From positions 1 to 64,000 of the forward strand of contig NZ_BMLT01000005.1 in the NCBI RefSeq assembly GCF_014645375.1: 64,000 nt of DNA. The letters run 5' to 3'. Below are positions 47,569 to 56,085 of this stretch, one piece after another. Every line of letters begins with the position of its first letter. Position 1 is the stretch's first letter. A model generated the notes under the pieces. The model made no database searches and was not told the DNA's origin. It was given only the letters and a program-made list of their open reading frames with translations. The position numbers were made by a program, and so were the translations under genes. Origin of the DNA: Marinobacterium nitratireducens. GTDB taxonomy: Bacteria; Pseudomonadota; Gammaproteobacteria; Pseudomonadales; Balneatricaceae.

Positions 47569-48708
47569 ATGCGCATTCTGTTACTTTCCGCCTACGACGC
47601 CGCCAGCCACCGCTCCTGGCACCTGGGCCTGAAGGCCCGCTTTCCCCGGTACGACTGGACGGTGCTGACCCTGCCGGCCCGTTACTTCGCCTGGCGCTTG
47701 CGCGGCAACAGCCTGAGCTGGGCCTTTGGTGAGCGGGAGACCCTGTCGCGCCCGTACGACCTGGTGATCGCCACCTCGATGACCGACCTGTCCGCGTTAC
47801 GCGGCCTGGTGCCCAATCTCGCCGGTATCCCGACACTGGTGTATTTCCATGAGAATCAGTTCGCCTATCCGCGCTCCGGACGGGAAACCAACACGGTGGA
47901 GCCGCAGGTACTCAACCTCTACACCGCACTGTGCGCCGACCGGATCCTGTTCAACAGCGCCTACAACCGCGACAGCCTGATCGAAGGCGCACGGCGTCTG
48001 CTGAAAAGGCTGCCCGACCGGGTTCCGCCCGGTCTGCCGGAGCACCTGGCCGGGCGCGCCGAGGTGTTGCCGGTGCCGCTGGCGGACGAACACTTCCTGG
48101 CGCCCGCGGGGTTCGACCCGCGACATCCCTGGCGTGCCGGCAACGCGCACGGGCCCATCCGTATCGTCTGGGCGTCGCGCTGGGAATTCGACAAGGGACC
48201 GGACCGTCTGCTGGCGATTCTGCGGGAACTGGAGCGACGCGGACTGGATTACCGCCTGGCACTGCTCGGCGAGCGCTTCCGGCATACGCCGGAGCAATTC
48301 GATACCATCGGCACCGAATTCGCCCACCGGCTGGATCAGTTCGGCTATGCCGCCAGCCCCGAGGAATACCGTGGCTGGCTGCAGGGCGCCGACCTGGTGC
48401 TGTCCACCGCGATCCACGAGTTTCAGGGACTGTCGGTACTCGAGGCGGTGGCCGCCGGCTGTATCCCGGTATTGCCCGACCGGCAGGCGTACCCGGAACT
48501 GTTCGGTGCACAATACCTGTACCGGGACTGCGGCGCGGATATCGAACAGGAAGCCCGCTGCGCCGCGGATGCTCTGATCAGCCAGGCGCAAAAACTGCGA
48601 GACAGCGGCGCCTGCGTCCCATCCGTCGAACGCTTCAGCTGGGCAACCCTGGGGAAGGAGTATGGACGCCTGATCGAGCAGCTGACCGGCGCCGGTCACC
48701 TGCTATGA
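47569..48708 (+). CDS. tRNA-queuosine mannosyltransferase-family glycosyltransferase (DUF3524)
   Basis: A 379-residue GT4-like glycosyltransferase. The N-terminal DUF3524 domain is clear: LLLSAYDAASHRSWHLGLKA, then LVIATSMTDLSALRGLVPNL and TLVYFHENQFAYP. The C-terminal GT-B half has VWASRWEFDKGPDRLLAIL and the donor site EFQGLSVLEAVAAGCIPVLP. The animal homologue (GTDC1) mannosylates queuosine in tRNA-Asp; the bacterial proteins are named after it. Donor and target here are inferred from family only. Adjacent to rlmF in the same direction. Confidence 0.86.
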   Translation: MRILLLSAYDAASHRSWHLGLKARFPRYDWTVLTLPARYFAWRLRGNSLSWAFGERETLSRPYDLVIATSMTDLSALRGLVPNLAGIPTLVYFHENQFAYPRSGRETNTVEPQVLNLYTALCADRILFNSAYNRDSLIEGARRLLKRLPDRVPPGLPEHLAGRAEVLPVPLADEHFLAPAGFDPRHPWRAGNAHGPIRIVWASRWEFDKGPDRLLAILRELERRGLDYRLALLGERFRHTPEQFDTIGTEFAHRLDQFGYAASPEEYRGWLQGADLVLSTAIHEFQGLSVLEAVAAGCIPVLPDRQAYPELFGAQYLYRDCGADIEQEARCAADALISQAQKLRDSGACVPSVERFSWATLGKEYGRLIEQLTGAGHLL

Positions 48709-48772
48709 CGGGTTACGCCATCGCACAGGTCGCAGGATGGGTGAAACCGCACTCCGCCGGGCGGCGTAACGC
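48709..48772 (+). repeat. Palindromic repeat, diverged GTAGGATGGGT-family copy
   Basis: GGGTTACGCC, then GCAGGATGGGTGAAACCGC, then GGCGGCGTAACGC, the same building blocks as the copies at 174, 1761 and 12700 but with mismatches and changed order. It lies between the convergent glycosyltransferase and LigB genes. Confidence 0.5.
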
Positions 48773-48810
48773 TTGCCTCGGCTGCCTCGAAAACGCTTTT
48801 CAACAGCCTG

Positions 48811-49626
48811 CTAGGGAAGTTGATGCGACCAGTAGAACATCCCGGATTTCTTGTTCAGGATCGTTGCACTCTGGTGCTCGTCACAGGCCCTTCCCGCCAT
48901 TCCGTAACACAGATGCAGCGGTAGCAAATGTTCCTCCCGGGGATGGCAGAAACGGGCATGGGGCGCATCCTGCCAGTGGATAAGACGGCGGCTGCGTTCC
49001 GCTTCATCCAGCGCCGGATTGGCGCAGGTATCCAGCAGCCAGTCCTCGAACGCCTGGTTTCTGGCGCGGATCTGCGGTGTATCCGGCGCAAAGAAGGCCT
49101 GCATGTTGTGAAACGAAAAGCCGGAGCCGATCACCAGCAGGTTGTCGCAGTCCAGCCCCCGCAGTGCGCGACCGACCGCCAGATGCGCCTCTGCGTTCAG
49201 GTCGCTCATCAGTGACAGCTGCACGCAGGGGATATCGGCATCCGGGTACATCAGCTTGAGCGGCACGAACATGCCGTGGTCGAACCCGCGCCGCTCATCC
49301 AGCTGCGCGGAAATCCCGGCTTCGCTCAGTACCCGGAATACCTGCTGCGCCAGCGCCGGATCACCCGGACAGGGGTATTGAATCTCGTAGGATTCGGGCG
49401 GGAAACCGTAGTAGTCGTAAATCAGTCCGGGATTCGCGCCCGCGGTAATGGTCGGCACCGGCGCTTCCCAGTGCGCGCTGATCAGCAGGATCGCCGAAGG
49501 TTTGCGCAGCCTGCGCGCAAACATCTCGAGGCTGTCCACCATTTCCCGGTGGCCCGGGTCACCCAGCAGCGGCATGGGGCCACCACCGTGCGAGAGAAAG
49601 AGAATATCGGCGCTTTTGCGGTTCAT
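48811..49626 (-). CDS. LigB-type extradiol dioxygenase (YgiD-like)
   Basis: A 271-residue class III ring-cleavage dioxygenase-fold protein. Iron-ligand regions: LFLSHGGGPMPLLGD at the N-terminus, ISAHWEAPVPTITAG near 49-63, FDHGMFVPLKLMYPDADIP near 121 and GSGFSFHNM near 168. The order and length (about 270) match the YgiD/4,5-DOPA dioxygenase group. Physiological substrate unknown. The ATG at 49626 opens the domain directly; a frame 26 residues longer is basic and unlikely. It follows the DoxX gene on the same strand with 77 bases between. Confidence 0.88.
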   Translation of the reverse strand: MNRKSADILFLSHGGGPMPLLGDPGHREMVDSLEMFARRLRKPSAILLISAHWEAPVPTITAGANPGLIYDYYGFPPESYEIQYPCPGDPALAQQVFRVLSEAGISAQLDERRGFDHGMFVPLKLMYPDADIPCVQLSLMSDLNAEAHLAVGRALRGLDCDNLLVIGSGFSFHNMQAFFAPDTPQIRARNQAFEDWLLDTCANPALDEAERSRRLIHWQDAPHARFCHPREEHLLPLHLCYGMAGRACDEHQSATILNKKSGMFYWSHQLP

Positions 49627-49703
49627 AGATGCCTGTCCACGTATCTGATGACCTGATAACCAGCGTGCGCCCGGTCTGCGACCGGGCTTAGGGAACCTTG
49701 CCA

Positions 49704-50195
49704 TCAGACGGTCGCGCTGCGAACGCCCGAACGCTGTGCCTCATCGGCGTCGGTGAAGCGCGCCAGCAGCAGGTTGTCGAGCGCGAAGCGCCCCGGACCC
49801 TGAATCGCCAGCACCAGCGTAATGGCAAACAGACTCAGCGCGAACTCGTAGCCGTTATTGGCCATGAACAGACCATTGCTGAAGTGCACGCTGAAGATCG
49901 CTACCAGCATAGTAAAGGCTGAAACGATCGCTGCAGGTCGGGTCAGCAGTCCCAGCAGCAGTGCGATACCGCCGAAAAACTCTGCACTGCCCGCGAGCAG
50001 CGCCATCAGGTAGCCGGGCTCCAGACCGATGCTCGCCATCCACTGCCCGGTACCCTCGAGGCCGTAACCGCCAAACCAGCCAAACAGCTTCTGGGCGCCA
50101 TGGGCCGTCAGAATCACCCCGATCGGTATACGCAGGGCCAGGGCTGCGTAGCCGGCAGTGGAACGGAACAGTGCGTGTGCGAAACGGTTATTCAT
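49704..50195 (-). CDS. DoxX family membrane protein
   Basis: A 163-residue inner-membrane protein with four hydrophobic helices. The N-terminal RIPIGVILTAHGAQKLFGWF and GGYGLEGTGQWMASIGLEPG are the DoxX signature; AEFFGGIALLLGLLTRPAAI forms the central helices. DoxX proteins are linked to quinone or thiol redox stress responses. It is divergent from a LysR regulator and probably forms an operon with the LigB gene, a common arrangement in which the LysR protein controls both. Confidence 0.9.
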   Translation of the reverse strand: MNNRFAHALFRSTAGYAALALRIPIGVILTAHGAQKLFGWFGGYGLEGTGQWMASIGLEPGYLMALLAGSAEFFGGIALLLGLLTRPAAIVSAFTMLVAIFSVHFSNGLFMANNGYEFALSLFAITLVLAIQGPGRFALDNLLLARFTDADEAQRSGVRSATV

Positions 50196-50306
50196 AGGTC
50201 TTTCCTCGCTCGTTGGGCCTTTGGGTTCCCCGACGTCTCTGCGTCAGGTGATGAGGCCACTTTACTATCCACGATTCGAAAGACTAAGACGGAGTCTATT
50301 GCAATA

Positions 50307-50327
50307 TTATCAACATGCCATTGATAA
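50307..50327. promoter_or_regulatory. Candidate LysR operator palindrome
   Basis: A perfect inverted repeat TTATCAA-N7-TTGATAA lies in the divergent doxX/lysR spacer. Spacing and symmetry fit an autoregulatory LysR-type site. It also covers the first possible ATG of the LysR frame (50315), arguing that translation starts further downstream. Confidence 0.65.
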
Positions 50328-50380
50328 TCATGAAGCTATGCTCCCGGCATAAGCGACCTGTCGCGGCAAAGGTGATTACG

Positions 50381-51304
50381 TTGGACCGTTTTGATGCCAT
50401 GCGCGCTTTCGTCACGGTGGTGACCGAAGGCTCATTTACCCGGGCGGCCGAGCGCCTCGAGAAATCGCCGCAGCTGATCAGCAAGTATGTCTCGGCGCTG
50501 GAGCAACACCTGGACGTCCGCCTGCTCAATCGCACGACCCGTAAAGTGCGCCTGACCGAAGCAGGCACCCGCTACTATCAGCGCGCGCAGACGTTGCTGG
50601 ATGAAATCGACGACCTGGAAAGCCAGCTCGGTGATCTGCATGCCCAGGTACAGGGCCAGCTGCGCATCAGCGCCCCGGTTTCCTTTGCCATGCATCACCT
50701 GGCGGCCCCGATCTGCGCGTTCCAGCGAGACCACCCGGCGGTGGACATCGACCTGCAGCTGAACGACCGCAAGGTCGATATCGTCGAGGAAGGCTTCGAT
50801 ATCGCCCTGCGCATCGGGCACCTCAAAAGCTCCTCGCTGGTGGCCAAACGCATCGCCCCGGTGCGGCTGGTGATGTGTGCGTCGCCCGATTACCTGGCCC
50901 GCCACGGCACGCCGGTCCGCCCCGAGCAGCTGAAGCAGCACCGCTATCTGCGTTACAGCTTTGTCGAAAACGACGGCAGCCTGGCGATGCACCGCTGGCT
51001 GCAGGATGGGGAACGGGACACGGCGGCTGACCTGGTCAGCAACAACGGCGACCTGCTGGTTCGGGCGGCGATCGAAGGCGCCGGCATCGCCATTCAGCCA
51101 ACCTTTATCTCGGGTACGGCCATTGCCAACGGACAACTCAGGGTGATTATGCAGGAATACGAACCCGAACCGATGGGCCTGTACGCCGTCTATGCCCACC
51201 GACAGCTGCTGCCGGGCAAGGTGCGCACTTTCATCGACTTTCTGGATGGGTATTTCGGCGACCCGCCGTACTGGGATGCCTTAGACGCTGGCACCGATAC
51301 ATGA
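50381..51304 (+). CDS. LysR family transcriptional regulator
   Basis: A 307-residue LysR-type regulator. The winged helix is at the N-terminus (FVTVVTEGSFTRAAERLEKS, then PQLISKYVSALEQHL), and the effector domain contains VDIDLQLNDRKVDIVEEGFD and DIALRIGHL, typical of the AaeR/DmlR-like branch. The TTG at 50381 is chosen because AAAGGTGAT, a near-perfect ribosome site, precedes it; GTG 50372 and ATG 50315 are in frame, but the latter falls within a palindrome. Likely regulates the divergent doxX-ligB pair. Its stop overlaps the TraX gene (ATGA). Confidence 0.88.
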   Translation: MDRFDAMRAFVTVVTEGSFTRAAERLEKSPQLISKYVSALEQHLDVRLLNRTTRKVRLTEAGTRYYQRAQTLLDEIDDLESQLGDLHAQVQGQLRISAPVSFAMHHLAAPICAFQRDHPAVDIDLQLNDRKVDIVEEGFDIALRIGHLKSSSLVAKRIAPVRLVMCASPDYLARHGTPVRPEQLKQHRYLRYSFVENDGSLAMHRWLQDGERDTAADLVSNNGDLLVRAAIEGAGIAIQPTFISGTAIANGQLRVIMQEYEPEPMGLYAVYAHRQLLPGKVRTFIDFLDGYFGDPPYWDALDAGTDT

Positions 51305-52014
51305 CCGCTGGCCACCTGATGGGTACCAGCAGGCCGAAACCTGCGCCCCTCACCATCGCCGATGGCACCCTGGAAGCCCTGAAATGGCTTGCACTGCTGC
51401 TGATGACCGGCGATCACGTCAACCGCTACCTGTTCGATGCCACCCTGCCGCTGCTGTTCGAGCTGGGTCGGCTGGCATTACCGATTTTCGTCGTCGTCCT
51501 TGCGGTCAACCTGTCCCGGCCGGGTACGCTCCGGCGCGGCGTTTACCCGCGCACGCTCAAACGCCTGGGCCTGACGGGAACCATCGCATCGGTGCCCTTT
51601 GTCGCGCTGAACACGGCCCTCGGCTCCGGCTGGCTGCCGCTGAACGTGCTGTTCACCCTGCTGGTGCTGACCGCCACGCTGTACCTGATCGAGCGCGGCG
51701 AGCTGGCCGCCGCGGGCGTCGTCCTGCTGGTTGGCGGCAACCTGGTCGAGTACTGGTGGTTCGGCCTCGCACTCGGCGTGGCGACCTGGCGTTATTGCCG
51801 GCAGCCCTCGATCCCGGCAGCCGTGGCAGCACTGCTGGCATGCGCCGGCCTCGGATTCATCAACGGCAACGGCTGGGCCCTGGCGGCCGTGCCGCTGATT
51901 CTATGCGCCACCCGCGTACGGTTGTCCTTCCCCCGCCTGCGGTGGATGTTCTACGCCTACTATCCGTTGCATCTGGCTGCGATCTGGCTGATCCGAATGA
52001 GCCCACTTTTCTGA
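51301..52014 (+). CDS. TraX family membrane protein
   Basis: A 237-residue membrane protein with about seven hydrophobic helices. LKWLALLLMTGDHVNRYLFD near residue 28 and LGRLALPIFVVVLAVNL are the TraX family opening; FYAYYPLHLAAIWLI near the end is the conserved closing helix. TraX acetylates F-pilin in conjugation, but chromosomal relatives lie outside transfer regions and act on unknown substrates. No conjugation genes are nearby. The start overlaps the lysR stop, so the two are co-translated. Confidence 0.85.
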   Translation: MTAGHLMGTSRPKPAPLTIADGTLEALKWLALLLMTGDHVNRYLFDATLPLLFELGRLALPIFVVVLAVNLSRPGTLRRGVYPRTLKRLGLTGTIASVPFVALNTALGSGWLPLNVLFTLLVLTATLYLIERGELAAAGVVLLVGGNLVEYWWFGLALGVATWRYCRQPSIPAAVAALLACAGLGFINGNGWALAAVPLILCATRVRLSFPRLRWMFYAYYPLHLAAIWLIRMSPLF

Positions 52015-52099
52015 TTCGTTGCGTCGCTGTTATCGCTCGACGCAGGCGCATCTGCGGACGGGGTAATGGGACGAATGGATTCCGAAGCTCAAGAGTGCT

Positions 52100-52861
52100 T
52101 CAGACTATCCTGGACGATAGCTGGCGCGCGGCCTGGACCAGATTTTTCGAGTAGGTCCGGGCATCCTGCGCGTTCAGAAACTCGCCATTGATGGCCGCGC
52201 TGATGGCCGCCACCGGCTCGTTGCGCAAATTCAGAATCGGCGCAGCAATGCAGCTGACCTGGCTATCGATCTCTCCGTGGGTGACCGCGTAGCCGAGGCG
52301 CTTGGCACGGGACAGGTCCTCGGCGATCTCCTCCAGACTGCCGCCGATTGCGGGACTGGACTTCTCCTCCCCCTTGAAATAGCTGCGCTGAAAATCGTCG
52401 GATCGCATCGACAGGATTGCCTTGCCCGAAGCGGATTGGTGCATCGCCATGGTCTGACCGATATGAATGTTGAAAGCGCTGCCCATGGAGGACTCCACTT
52501 TCGAAACCACAACAACCTTATTGCCCACCGGCACACTGAGAAAGATCGTTTTGTGGATCTCGTTCTTCAGTATCTCCGCGATCGGGTAGAAGAACGGAAT
52601 GATGCTCTGCTTGTTGTAGATGGTGGAGGCAATTTGAAAAATCCTGGAGCCAATGCAATAGGACTTCTTACGGCTCGGGTCCAGCGCCACCAACTGATGA
52701 TCAAGCAGCGCATTGATAATGCGATGGCCGCTGGCTGCGGCGATACCGGTCTGTTCGCAAATTTCGGAAAGCGTCAGCGGGTAAGCTGAAGCAGCAAGCA
52801 GGTCCAGAATCAATACGCTGCTGTCCACCGCCGGCGCCTTGGATTTCTCTTTAACTTCCAC
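52100..52861 (-). CDS. IclR family regulator of the adjacent catabolic cassette
   Basis: A 253-residue IclR-type regulator starting at GTG. The N-terminal helix-turn-helix is LTLSEICEQTGIAAASGHRI, then INALLDHQLV (about 29-58). The C-terminal effector domain shows QTMAMHQSASGKAILSM and DSQVSCIAAPILNLRNEPVA with the conserved Cys. It is divergent from the aldehyde dehydrogenase gene with 384 bases between, and most likely controls that operon in response to its substrate. Confidence 0.9.
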   Translation of the reverse strand: MEVKEKSKAPAVDSSVLILDLLAASAYPLTLSEICEQTGIAAASGHRIINALLDHQLVALDPSRKKSYCIGSRIFQIASTIYNKQSIIPFFYPIAEILKNEIHKTIFLSVPVGNKVVVVSKVESSMGSAFNIHIGQTMAMHQSASGKAILSMRSDDFQRSYFKGEEKSSPAIGGSLEEIAEDLSRAKRLGYAVTHGEIDSQVSCIAAPILNLRNEPVAAISAAINGEFLNAQDARTYSKNLVQAARQLSSRIV

Positions 52862-53245
52862 GACTTACGCCCAATATTTTATATACGGAAATATTATTTA
52901 CATATCGCCATTTTTCAGCCCTTAACAGCCAGACATCCGCCGTTGCTGAGGCACTCCAGCACTTCAAAGTGCCGGGAACAGGCCACGAGCAGGCCGTTAC
53001 AGCCCGTTAACGCTTGTATCGGCTGTATCTGATTCCGTGAACACTACATGAAAAACCCGTCCCGATTCAAATACCTCGACGACGATGCCGGGGGACAAGA
53101 GTCGTCTGACCCCGTCTCTGCGGCAACCAGCGTACAAAACACAGACTATTTTCCATATATGAAATTGAAATTTCTTCTATGGAATTTTATTGACAGCCTA
53201 ATGGCAGGCTTCTAGGATGCGCTCATCAACTTCAAGGAATCTGTC
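52862..53245. other. Divergent control region of the catabolic cassette
   Basis: Spacer between iclR (leftward) and the aldehyde dehydrogenase gene (rightward). AT-rich flanks at 52875-52910 and 53145-53195 should hold the two promoters. The right flank contains a nested palindrome (53151-53184). The middle is GC-rich without coding signal. Confidence 0.55.
53151..53184. promoter_or_regulatory. Nested palindrome, candidate IclR operator
   Basis: An outer inverted repeat TTCCATA / TATGGAA encloses an inner one, GAAAT-N4-ATTTC (53161-53174). It overlaps a weak -35-like TTGAAA (53165-53170) and lies about 60 bases upstream of the dehydrogenase start codon, a place suited to repression by an IclR protein. 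The assignment is inferred from symmetry and position only. Confidence 0.5.
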
Positions 53246-54670
53246 ATGCGTATCGACAAGAACTTTGTGAACAACGAATTTGTAAGCTCCACCAAGGGGA
53301 CCATGATTTCTGTATACAACCCGGCAACTGAAGCGGTCATCGGACAGGTTCAGGCCGCAACTGCAGAAGAGGCTCTCGAAGCGGTGGCGATTGCCGCCGA
53401 AGCACAGAAGGGTTGGCGTCAATTGACCAGCATCGAGCGTGCCGGTTACATGCACAAACTTGCGGACGCCCTGCTGGCCCGTAAAGACGCGATCGGCCAG
53501 GCCCTGGCCGAAGAGTCCGGAAAAAGCCTGGAAGACGCCACCAACGAAGCGGTCTACGCGGCCGACATCACTCGCTACCACGCAGAATGGGCCCGCCGTA
53601 TCGAAGGCGAGATCATCCCCAGCGACACCCCCTCGGAAAGCCTGCTGCTGCAGCGCGAACCGATCGGCGTGGTCGCCTGCCTGATTCCGTTCAACTACCC
53701 GGTTTACACTCTGCTTCGCAAAATCGCCCCGGCGCTGATTACCGGTAATACGGTGGTGGTGCGCCCGAGCAACAATACCCCGTGCTCTGCGTTCGAAATT
53801 GCCAAAGCCGTTCAGGATGCAGGACTTCCCGCCGGCGTTGTGAACATCCTGACCATGGATCATGCCACAGCGGAAAGTGTGTGCACCCACCCGAAAGTCG
53901 GCATGATTACCCTGACAGGCAGCGTGGGTGCCGGGCGCAAGGTTCTGGAGTACTCCCAGGTCAATATCGCCAAATCATCATTGGAGCTCGGTGGCAAATC
54001 CCCCGCTATCGTGGAAGCCGATGCCGACCTGGAAAAAGCCGCACGCGACATCGTTGCGTCCAAAACGACCAATTGCGGCCAGCTTTGCACGGCCATCGAA
54101 CGCGTCTACGTGCATGAGGCGGTTTACGAGCAGTTTGTCGGGTTGCTGCGCTCCAATCTTGCCGAACGCCAGTATGGCGACCGGGCGGCCAATCCGAGTT
54201 TCATGGGCCCGCTGATCAACGAAAACGCCCGTCTCAACATTCACCAGATGGTGGAACGTGCAATCGACGACGGTGCCACACTGGAAGTGGGCGGTTACAT
54301 CCCCGAAGGACCGGGGCACTTCTATCCGCCCACCCTGTTGACCAGCTGTCGGCAGGATATGGAGATCGTGCAGGAAGAGATCTTCGGCCCGGTACTGCCG
54401 GTACTCAAGTACAGCGATGCCGATGAAGCCCTGGCGCTGGCCAACGATCATCAGTTTGGCCTGGCCTCGGTGATCTACACCGAGAACTATCGTACGGCGA
54501 TGAAGGTGGCCAACAACATCGAAGCCGGTGAGATTTATATCAATCGCACCCCTTCCGATCCGTACCAGGGTTACCACGCTGGCTGGAAACGTTCCGGCCT
54601 CGGTGGCGACGACGGTAAGCACGGCATGCTGGAGTTTACCCAAACCCGGCTGGTAGTTCTGAACTACTAA
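53246..54670 (+). CDS. Aldehyde dehydrogenase, AldA (lactaldehyde dehydrogenase)-like
   Basis: A 474-residue NAD(P)-dependent aldehyde dehydrogenase that oxidises an aldehyde to its acid. Motifs: substrate/NAD region LIPFNYPVY near 150, MITLTGSVGAG near 222, catalytic Glu in LELGGKSPAIV near 248 and catalytic Cys in NCGQLCTAIERVYV near 280. The ending GYHAGWKRSGLGGDDGKHGM is very close to E. coli AldA, so a short hydroxyaldehyde or sugar-derived aldehyde is a sensible substrate. AAGGA precedes the ATG. First gene of the cassette; a 122-base gap follows before the transporter. Confidence 0.9.
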   Translation: MRIDKNFVNNEFVSSTKGTMISVYNPATEAVIGQVQAATAEEALEAVAIAAEAQKGWRQLTSIERAGYMHKLADALLARKDAIGQALAEESGKSLEDATNEAVYAADITRYHAEWARRIEGEIIPSDTPSESLLLQREPIGVVACLIPFNYPVYTLLRKIAPALITGNTVVVRPSNNTPCSAFEIAKAVQDAGLPAGVVNILTMDHATAESVCTHPKVGMITLTGSVGAGRKVLEYSQVNIAKSSLELGGKSPAIVEADADLEKAARDIVASKTTNCGQLCTAIERVYVHEAVYEQFVGLLRSNLAERQYGDRAANPSFMGPLINENARLNIHQMVERAIDDGATLEVGGYIPEGPGHFYPPTLLTSCRQDMEIVQEEIFGPVLPVLKYSDADEALALANDHQFGLASVIYTENYRTAMKVANNIEAGEIYINRTPSDPYQGYHAGWKRSGLGGDDGKHGMLEFTQTRLVVLNY

Positions 54671-54792
54671 AAACCTGCGAAAAAATACCAGTTGTGTTGG
54701 CCCTGCCAATGCCCGCATTCATCTTCGGGTGCGGGTATAGAAGCATGGACATAATAAATACCTAAAAACTGTGCAACAGGAATAAAAATCAG

Positions 54793-56085
54793 ATGGACAA
54801 TACCATTGCCAAGCCACCTGCTTCCGTCGGAAGTAAAATCGACCTGAAGCGCTACTTTCAATTCAGTCTGTTGTTGCTGGCGGCGGGGGCGATTTTCCCC
54901 CTGATGTACCTGCGTCAAAACTTTGAAACCTCGATTCTGGAAACCTTCCAGATTACAGCCGGTGACTTGGGTAATTACTACTCCATGCTGGGTGTGATGT
55001 ATTTCGTCTGCTATGTGCCTAGCGGCTGGCTGGCGGATCGGCTATCACCCCGGCTGCTGGTCACTTTCTCAATGGTTGCGACGGGGGTCCTGGGGCTGTG
55101 GTTTGCTTCGGTTCCATCGAAGGACGTACTGGTTTACATCTTCTTGGGCTGGGGCTTTGCTGCTGGCCTGACGTTCTGGGCATCGATGCTCAAAGGGGTC
55201 AAAATGCTGGCCCACAAAGATGAGCAGGGGCGTTTTTTCGGCATCCTTGACGGCGGTCGCGGCCTTGTCGAGGCGGTTCTGGCAACAATTGCAATAGCGA
55301 TCTTCGCCTACGCCGTTGACACGGCAGGTCTTAGCAATGCGCTCGCACTGAAACAGGTGATCTATATGTACTCCTTCACCTGTATCGCGATCGGTGTCCT
55401 GACCTTCCTGTTTTTCCGCGGCGGCAATGCCGCAGAAGAGAACTCCAGCAAAAACGGCTCGGGCAACCTGATTCGCGATCTAAGGTTCCTTGCGTCCATT
55501 CCTGAACTCTGGATGGTTGCCGTCATTATCTTCTGTGGCTATCAACTATTCTGGGCGACTTACTCTTTCTCTGCATTCATGCAGGAAGGCTACCAGATGA
55601 CTGCCGTCACGGCGGGCTTCATTACCGTTGCCAAGCTGTGGATGCGACCGATAGGCGGCATTGGTGCCGGTATTCTCGGCGACAAGTACGGCAAAGAGAA
55701 CATTCTGGCTATCTCCCTTCTGGGAGCCACGCTGGGACTGGTTTCACTGATTCTGTTCCCCAAAGTGAACACCGTATACCTGTTGCTAGCGGTTGTATTG
55801 CTGATTGGCGTGCTGACCTACGCCATCCGCGGACTCTATTGGGCGATTCTGGACGACTGTGATATTCCCATGCAGGTTACCGGCCTGGCGATAGGCGTGA
55901 TTTCCCTCATCGCTTACACGCCGGATATCTTCCTGCCGCAGATCAACGGCTACATCGCTGCCCGTTATGAGGGCATCACCGTCTACAACCTTTACTTTGG
56001 CTACATAGCAGCAATGGGCGCAATCGGCACCCTGGCTGCCCTGAAACTCAAGACAATGACCTCCAAGAAAAGGGCATTACGATGA
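54793..56085 (+). CDS. MFS transporter of the catabolic cassette
   Basis: A 430-residue major facilitator permease with twelve predicted helices. The loop 2-3 motif is GWLADRLSPRLLVTF, and WGFAAGLTFWASMLKGVKML is in helix 4. A second half-motif, GAGILGDKYGKENILA, lies near 295. GRFFGILDGGRGLVEAVLAT recalls the YihN-like branch, which carries sugar derivatives, but the substrate is unknown. Its stop overlaps the next gene by four bases (ATGA), so it is coupled to the dehydratase and presumably imports its substrate or a precursor. Confidence 0.88.
   Translation: MDNTIAKPPASVGSKIDLKRYFQFSLLLLAAGAIFPLMYLRQNFETSILETFQITAGDLGNYYSMLGVMYFVCYVPSGWLADRLSPRLLVTFSMVATGVLGLWFASVPSKDVLVYIFLGWGFAAGLTFWASMLKGVKMLAHKDEQGRFFGILDGGRGLVEAVLATIAIAIFAYAVDTAGLSNALALKQVIYMYSFTCIAIGVLTFLFFRGGNAAEENSSKNGSGNLIRDLRFLASIPELWMVAVIIFCGYQLFWATYSFSAFMQEGYQMTAVTAGFITVAKLWMRPIGGIGAGILGDKYGKENILAISLLGATLGLVSLILFPKVNTVYLLLAVVLLIGVLTYAIRGLYWAILDDCDIPMQVTGLAIGVISLIAYTPDIFLPQINGYIAARYEGITVYNLYFGYIAAMGAIGTLAALKLKTMTSKKRALR

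Noticed and set aside
51301-52014. Conjugation region suggested by the TraX homologue
   Set aside because: No relaxase, type IV secretion or other transfer genes are nearby; chromosomal TraX relatives are common outside transfer regions.
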